IMG/VR virus record: IMGVR_UViG_3300045119_000194
Span: 1 to 23,857 of that record
Source: a virus
DNA: 23,857 nt
Direction: 5' to 3' (one strand)
Shown here: positions 19,725 to 23,857 of the stretch, piece by piece
Position numbering within the stretch: position 1 is the stretch's first letter
Layout: each line of letters begins with the position of its first letter
The notes under the pieces: generated by a model
The model's database searches: none
The model's input: only the letters and a program-made list of their open reading frames with translations
What the model was told of the DNA's origin: nothing
Translations under genes and position numbers: made by a program

Positions 19725-20036
19725 ATGCTCATTCGCAAAGCCCACGCAGGCAACATCCCCGGCTACGCCTGGGAAGAAGACGGCCAAGTACTCGACCTAG
19801 AGGACTACCTCGCCGAAGAACTCCTCCGCATCCCCGGCGGGGGCTTCACCCTGGCCGACGCGCCAGAACCGGAGCCAGATCAGGAAGAAGTAACAGAACT
19901 CCTGCACCGTCCGGTACCAGAGCCGGAACCCCAGCCCAAGCCCGTCACCAGAATCCCCCCACGCAGCGCACCCAAGGCCAAAGGAAGGCCACGGATGCCA
20001 CGCGACGGGCAAGGCAACATCATCCGAGACAAGTAG
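19725..20036 (+). CDS. Small head-associated protein with Pro/Glu-rich tail
   Basis: ATG 19725 follows AAAGG by eight bases. The 103-residue product begins IRKAHAGNIPGYAWEEDGQV and continues with an acidic helix (LEDYLAEELLRIPGGGF), a pattern typical of small proteins encoded between capsid and connector genes. The rest is a PEPEP-type linker and a basic end (PKAKGRPRMPRDGQG). It restarts the structural module after the minus cassette. Assembly role is inferred from position. Confidence 0.6.
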   Translation: MLIRKAHAGNIPGYAWEEDGQVLDLEDYLAEELLRIPGGGFTLADAPEPEPDQEEVTELLHRPVPEPEPQPKPVTRIPPRSAPKAKGRPRMPRDGQGNIIRDK

Positions 20037-20049
20037 CTAGGAGCGCGCC

Positions 20050-20712
20050 GTGGGAACCGACAACCTCACCCCACTCTGCACCTCAGCTGTCATGCAGAGC
20101 GGCGCCTTCGCTGACCTGGTGCGCGACTTCAGCAAGACAACCCTCGACAGGATCATGCTGCGGGCCACCCGCCTGTGCGAGTCAGCAACCGACAGGCGGC
20201 TCGCACCATTCGGGCCCCTCACCGAATCCCAGCGGGCGCAGATGCTCGACGTCGATGACATCACCGAGATCCCCGGCCCCATGGAGCCTTCGGCGCAGAT
20301 CGGGTTCTCCAGGGCCCAGTCTTTGGGCACATCGCAGCTGGTCCGACACTTCTGGGTACGGGAGTACCCGCCCCGCTACCAGGAGTACTGGAGTGGGTCG
20401 ATCAACTCCATCAACCTGCTGCGCTCCTACTCGGGTACGCAGGCGGTCGTGCCTAACACCACCCAGTACGAGCAGGACACTGGCCACTGCCGGTTCCAGC
20501 TGGGAACGTACGTGCCGACCGGCACCACCATTGTGGTCAGCTACAACGGCGGCTACTCCACTGTCCCGTTCGACCTGGAGCAGGCGTGCGAGTTCATGGC
20601 AGCGAGCATCGTGCTGAAGCAGCTTGATCCGGCGCAGGCCGCCCACGGCCACGACCCGGATGCGTTGCGGCTGGATGCGCTGGAGATCCTCACGGCGTAC
20701 ACGCGGCGGTGA
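20050..20712 (+). CDS. Head-tail connector (adaptor) protein
   Basis: The 220-residue product starts at GTG 20050 after AGGAGCGCC. An N-terminal helical part (LVRDFSKTTLDRIMLRATRLCESATDRRL) and a C-terminal helix (EFMAASIVLKQLDPAQAA) flank a beta region (TTIVVSYNGGYSTVPFDLEQ), as in gp6-type adaptors that sit under the portal. Position after the capsid genes fits. The adaptor joins portal to stopper and tail. I see no enzyme motif. Confidence 0.7.
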   Translation: MGTDNLTPLCTSAVMQSGAFADLVRDFSKTTLDRIMLRATRLCESATDRRLAPFGPLTESQRAQMLDVDDITEIPGPMEPSAQIGFSRAQSLGTSQLVRHFWVREYPPRYQEYWSGSINSINLLRSYSGTQAVVPNTTQYEQDTGHCRFQLGTYVPTGTTIVVSYNGGYSTVPFDLEQACEFMAASIVLKQLDPAQAAHGHDPDALRLDALEILTAYTRR

Positions 20713-20715
20713 CAC

Positions 20716-21561
20716 GTGTCTTGGGCGGCGTGGAACAAGAGCCATCACCGCAGCAACCACCATCGCAAGGGACACAAGATGTCCGCTGCGACGAAGGCGA
20801 AGCTGCGGGCGAAGCTGAAGTACCGGCTGGCGCATCTCACTGCGGCTCAGCGGGCGGTACGCAAGGCGAAGATGTCGGCCGCGATGAAGAAGCGGTTCGC
20901 TGGCATGTCCGCAGCGCAGAAGCACACCCTGGCTATGAAGCGGGTGTCTTCTATGCAGCGGAAGCTTGCTGCGATGACACCGGAGCAGCGGGCGGTCCGG
21001 TCTGCCCGTATGGCGGCGAAGAGACGGGCTACGAACGCCGCTAAGACACCGGCGCAGCGTGCGGCTACGGCAGCCAAGCGAAGGTCCTCGTTGGCCCGCA
21101 GCTTGGCTGCTATGTCCCCTGGGCAGCGTGCCGCCCGGAAGCAGCGGTACGCGTTGGCGGCGAAGAAGCGCAACGCCAACATGACTGCCGCGCAGCGGGC
21201 ATCCCGTAAGGCGAGCATGTCTGCGGCGATGAAGAAGCGCAACGCGAACATGACCACGGCGCAGAAGGCTGTGCGCAAGGCGAAGATGTCCGCTGCCATG
21301 AAGGCACGCAACGCGAGCATGACTGCCGAGCAGAAGGCTGCGCGGCGGGTGAAGATGTCGTTGGCTATCAAGGCCGCCAACGCCCGCATGACTCCTGCGC
21401 AGAAGTCTGCGCGTAACGCGAAGATGCTCGCCAGTCGCAGGTCGCATCCGGTGCGTCGCCCTGTGCAACACGCGGTCCGTCCTCACCGCCGGGGTGTGCA
21501 CCGCCACCAGAAGAAGTCTTCCAAGCGCAAGGTGATGCACCGCCGTAGGAGGCGCTACTAG
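20716..21561 (+). CDS. Highly basic 22-residue-repeat protein
   Basis: The 281-residue product is read from GTG 20716; ATG 20779 (MSAATKAK) is an alternative start with AAGGGA before it. About nine repeats of 22-24 residues follow a pattern MSAAMKKRNANMTAAQRAxRKAK, helical and rich in Lys, Arg and Ala. The tail is extremely basic (RRSHPVRRPVQH, then KKSSKRKV and RRRRRY). The repeats resemble NUMOD-like or histone-H1-like nucleic-acid-binding modules. Acidic residues are nearly absent. Lying between connector and tail-terminator genes, where a short stopper is usual, it may coat packaged DNA or the connector channel; this is inference. Confidence 0.7.
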   Translation: MSWAAWNKSHHRSNHHRKGHKMSAATKAKLRAKLKYRLAHLTAAQRAVRKAKMSAAMKKRFAGMSAAQKHTLAMKRVSSMQRKLAAMTPEQRAVRSARMAAKRRATNAAKTPAQRAATAAKRRSSLARSLAAMSPGQRAARKQRYALAAKKRNANMTAAQRASRKASMSAAMKKRNANMTTAQKAVRKAKMSAAMKARNASMTAEQKAARRVKMSLAIKAANARMTPAQKSARNAKMLASRRSHPVRRPVQHAVRPHRRGVHRHQKKSSKRKVMHRRRRRY

Positions 21562-21569
21562 GAGGTTGT

Positions 21570-22115
21570 ATGCCAGCCACGTTCGTTACTTCTGCTGATG
21601 CGTGCGATAGGGAGGCGGCGTGGCTTTCGCTGCCTGGCACGGCTCAGGATGGGCTGCCTTCGCTGCTTGTCATTGATGGCGGCCCGTGGGATGTGATCCA
21701 GGCGTACCAGCCTCGTACTCCGGCTATGCGTAAGTCGCAGGTGTTTGTGATGCGCTCCGAGATGGTGCTGGAGCGGTTCGGGCATGTGCGTTCCGTCTTC
21801 GGCTATGACTTCGTTCTGAAGCTGCGGTGGCCGTTGTCTAGTGGGGCCGGGAATGCGGAGTCTGATCAGCGGGCGTTTGATGTTGCCGTGAATGCTTTGG
21901 TGTTGAGGATTCGCGGGGTCGGCCCCAATCAGCCTGGGGGCGCCAACAAGACTCACAATGGTGCTTTCATGCAGGTCGCTGAGGGTTCTGAGGTGACAAG
22001 GATGATGCCTGGTGTGCGGGTGCATTTCGTTGATCCGGAGCAGACGATCACCGCGAACGCTGACTTCCAGGCGACTGTCATGTACGCCGCTGATGATCCT
22101 GACTTCAACGACTAG
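21570..22115 (+). CDS. Tail terminator / head-tail joining-like protein
   Basis: ATG 21570 follows AGGAGGTTGT. The 181-residue product is alpha/beta with ADACDREAAWLSLP, a QVFVMRSEMVLERF strand-helix and a C-terminal beta region (FQATVMYAADDPDF). The order connector, this gene, small acidic protein, major tail protein is that of the tail-completion or tail-terminator gene in siphophages. Sequence resemblance alone would not prove it. Confidence 0.55.
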   Translation: MPATFVTSADACDREAAWLSLPGTAQDGLPSLLVIDGGPWDVIQAYQPRTPAMRKSQVFVMRSEMVLERFGHVRSVFGYDFVLKLRWPLSSGAGNAESDQRAFDVAVNALVLRIRGVGPNQPGGANKTHNGAFMQVAEGSEVTRMMPGVRVHFVDPEQTITANADFQATVMYAADDPDFND

Positions 22116-22123
22116 GAGAGACC

Positions 22124-22342
22124 ATGCGACAGCTGAACGAGACCGGCTACGACAAGCACGTTTCGGTGTGGTCGACTGATGAGCACCCCGAAGATCACCC
22201 GTTCGTGGTGGCCGCCGGTGAGGAGACCGACTTCCACAGCCCTATCGGCGGGTTGACACCTATTCCGGAGCCTGAGCCGGAGAAGCCGAAGCGTAAGGAT
22301 GCCGCTGTGGCGGCCGAAAAGGAAGAGGGTGAGCCGCAGTGA
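22124..22342 (+). CDS. Small acidic tail-module protein
   Basis: ATG 22124 follows AGGAGACC. The 72-residue product ends in a charged low-complexity tail (IPEPEPEKPKRKD and EKEEGEPQ). Its stop overlaps the start of the major tail protein (GTGA), so the two are coupled. It is probably an assembly helper, based only on position and charge. Confidence 0.6.
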   Translation: MRQLNETGYDKHVSVWSTDEHPEDHPFVVAAGEETDFHSPIGGLTPIPEPEPEKPKRKDAAVAAEKEEGEPQ

Positions 22343-23517
22343 CTGCTCTTGCCAAGCTTGGCTATGTAGGTATCGCTAAGGAGGTGACGCAGGGCACGTA
22401 CGTGACCCCTGCGTTCTACCTGCCGTGCACGAAGATCGATGCGGAGGATGTGTTCACGGAGATCCGTGACGAGTCGTACCGCAACAACGACACCCTGCTT
22501 CAGGGCGTGTACCAGGGCCCTGGGGATTCGTCTTTCGACATTGACATGTTCGCTTACCCGGACGCTGTCGGGTACATCCTGCGGGGCATCATCGGCCCTG
22601 ACACGTTGACGGTGACGGGTGTGTCTACCACGCTTGCCAGCAACTCGACGTTGGGTGCCACCACCTTGTCGCTGACCGCTACCGTCCCCAACAACAGCAT
22701 CATCCGGGTCCAGGACTCGGGTGGCGCCAACGTGGAGTATGTGCAGGTCGGTACGGTTACCGGCGCGGGCCCGTACAGCGCGCCTGTCACCACTCCGGCG
22801 ACGGGTATGCAGTACGCGCACACGGCGGCGGGTGGTTCGGTGACGAGTCAGTCGACGCACAGCTTCAAGCAGAACCCGACTGCGGCGCAGACGTCTTGGT
22901 CGTTGACGAAGTACGACGTGGCTACCAACGCGTTGGCTTCGCACACGCGCGGGTTCCCGGGCAGCAAGATCGCTGAGGCGTCGATCAAGATCGACCCGAA
23001 GGCGGCGATGACTCTCTCCGTGAAGTACACGGGCTGGTTGTCTGCCGAGCAGACAGACCCCACCCCGAGCTTCTCGCAGGTGATCCCGGCGTTGGGTTGG
23101 GAGTGGACGCAGACCAACGCGGGTGGTGCTTCTACACGCGGCCTCACGTACGACCTGGCGCTGAAGCGGCCAGCGGATGCCATCCACGCGTCCACGGGTA
23201 CGCAGCAGCCGCGTGAGGTGTTCCAGGGTGTGTTGGAGGCTGACGGCACGTACAAGGCGATCTTCGAGAACGACACCGACCTCAACTTGTACTTGAACTA
23301 CACGCAGCTCCCTACGGTCGCCACGCTGACGCAGCCGGTCACCTCTGGTGGAAGCGTCATCACCTTCACCACCAGCAAGTCCGGTTACGTGAAGGGCAAG
23401 GTTGACCTGTCCGGGGTGTACGTGGTCGCTGACTTCACCCTCGCCGGGATCTACAACACCACCGACGGCGGCGCGGTCGCAGTGACTCTCACCAACTATG
23501 TAAGCACCGCTTACTAA
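22339..23517 (+). CDS. Major tail (tube) protein
   Basis: GTG 22339 overlaps the previous stop as GTGA. The 392-residue product opens with YVGIAKEVTQGTYVTPAFYLP, the typical start of actinophage tube proteins, and is beta-rich throughout (FDIDMFAYPDAVGYILRG, ASIKIDPKAAMTLSVKYTGW, KGKVDLSGVYVVADFTL). A Thr/Ser-rich inserted domain covers about residues 92-175. It polymerises into the tail tube. Location directly before the tail-assembly gene supports the call. Confidence 0.82.
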   Translation: MTALAKLGYVGIAKEVTQGTYVTPAFYLPCTKIDAEDVFTEIRDESYRNNDTLLQGVYQGPGDSSFDIDMFAYPDAVGYILRGIIGPDTLTVTGVSTTLASNSTLGATTLSLTATVPNNSIIRVQDSGGANVEYVQVGTVTGAGPYSAPVTTPATGMQYAHTAAGGSVTSQSTHSFKQNPTAAQTSWSLTKYDVATNALASHTRGFPGSKIAEASIKIDPKAAMTLSVKYTGWLSAEQTDPTPSFSQVIPALGWEWTQTNAGGASTRGLTYDLALKRPADAIHASTGTQQPREVFQGVLEADGTYKAIFENDTDLNLYLNYTQLPTVATLTQPVTSGGSVITFTTSKSGYVKGKVDLSGVYVVADFTLAGIYNTTDGGAVAVTLTNYVSTAY

Positions 23518-23544
23518 GTCGTCGATCTACTACAGATGTGCCTG

Positions 23545-23605
23545 GTTGTCATACCCTGGTCCGGACCCCAATCACAAGGAGTACCGAATGCCAGGGTATG
23601 ACAAC
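23545..23605 (+). promoter_or_regulatory. 15-bp stem enclosing the start site of the tail-assembly gene
   Basis: GTTGTCATACCCTGG (23545-23559) is the exact reverse complement of CCAGGGTATGACAAC (23591-23605). The 31-base loop contains the ribosome site AAGGAG (23576-23581) and the ATG (23588-23590), and the 3' arm is formed by the first five codons. The message would present or hide its start within a long hairpin. GGTCCGGACC (23558-23567) offers a competing small palindrome. Confidence 0.75.
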
Positions 23606-23857
23606 AGATTCAAGAGGCTGGACTTCCCGGAGCTCGGCTCCGACGTGTACGTGACTATCCGCAACCCGAAGACCATGCCCCCTTCGATGCTCCGCCCGGA
23701 GGGCATCGCCCTGGATGCCGCCGGTAACCCGGTGGATGAGGTCCAGGCTGAGAACGCCATGTACAACATCTTGGCGACGCTGATCCGGGACTGGCATGTG
23801 TACGACGCCACCTCGGATGACGACGACCAGCCTGTCCTCGGTCTCCCTGCCACCGCA
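23588..23857 (+). CDS. Tail assembly chaperone-like protein, partial
   Basis: ATG 23588 follows AAGGAG by six bases, and 90 codons are open to the end of the window, so the gene is cut off. The visible protein is soluble and acidic with a FKRLDFPELGSDVYVTIRNP start, a pattern usual for tail assembly chaperones that follow the major tail protein. A frameshift fusion with a second frame is typical of such genes but would lie outside the window. The start is held in the loop of the 15-bp stem. Confidence 0.6.
   Translation, partial: MPGYDNRFKRLDFPELGSDVYVTIRNPKTMPPSMLRPEGIALDAAGNPVDEVQAENAMYNILATLIRDWHVYDATSDDDDQPVLGLPATA

Noticed and set aside
20182-21540. 452-codon minus-strand frame rich in His, Leu and Arg
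   Set aside because: Mirror of the connector and the basic repeat gene; its repetitiveness is inherited from the plus-strand repeats.
1-23857. Prophage integration functions, attachment sites or insertion sequences
   Set aside because: No integrase, excisionase, transposase or terminal repeats were seen anywhere in the window.

Overview
The window reads as part of the genome of a tailed, siphovirus-type double-stranded DNA phage of an actinobacterium, most likely a Streptomyces-like host. The reasons are GC-rich DNA, frequent GTG starts with strong GGAGG-type ribosome sites, ATGA/GTGA stop-start overlaps, TANNNT-type -10 boxes including two that place the transcript start on the start codon (leaderless genes), and tRNAs without an encoded CCA. 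The organism is an inference; no integrase, lysis or replication gene is visible.

Layout. (1) 1-3549: a zinc-ribbon/HNH-relic/helix-turn-helix protein from a probable leaderless promoter, a 631-residue protein built of about thirty 18-residue repeats, and three small genes. (2) 3590-7240: a palindrome and candidate promoter, then small terminase, large terminase and portal. (3) 7243-9904: a structural protein and a run of small accessory genes, among them a Tad2-like (DUF2829) protein and an Acb2/Tad1-hairpin-like protein. (4) 9912-10377: an RNA array of three serine tRNAs (anticodons GCT, CGA, GGA), each preceded by a separate element closed by a long stem. (5) 10378-10797: a HAD-family gene on the minus strand. 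(6) 10822-15642: a 2H-phosphoesterase/MuF fusion, a small head protein, capsid protease with a scaffold tail and a likely nested scaffold start, and the major capsid protein, closed by a strong terminator at 15710-15744. (7) 15743-19645: a fifteen-gene minus-strand cassette of very small, translationally coupled genes (macro domain, zinc ribbon, several membrane mini-proteins) that splits the structural module. (8) 19725-23857: head-tail connector genes, a very basic 22-residue-repeat protein, major tail protein and the start of a tail-assembly gene whose start site lies in the loop of a 15-bp stem.

How it works together. The plus strand carries packaging, head and tail morphogenesis in the usual order. 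Between these genes sit proteins whose families act on nucleotide or ADP-ribose signals: Tad2-like and Acb2-like sponges, a 2H phosphoesterase fused to a virion protein, and a macro domain. A counter-defence kit against CBASS/Thoeris-type signalling is the most interesting reading, but it rests on family resemblance judged by eye. The alternating stem-element/tRNA-Ser array, one tRNA of which lacks U33, is the most unusual nucleic-acid feature.
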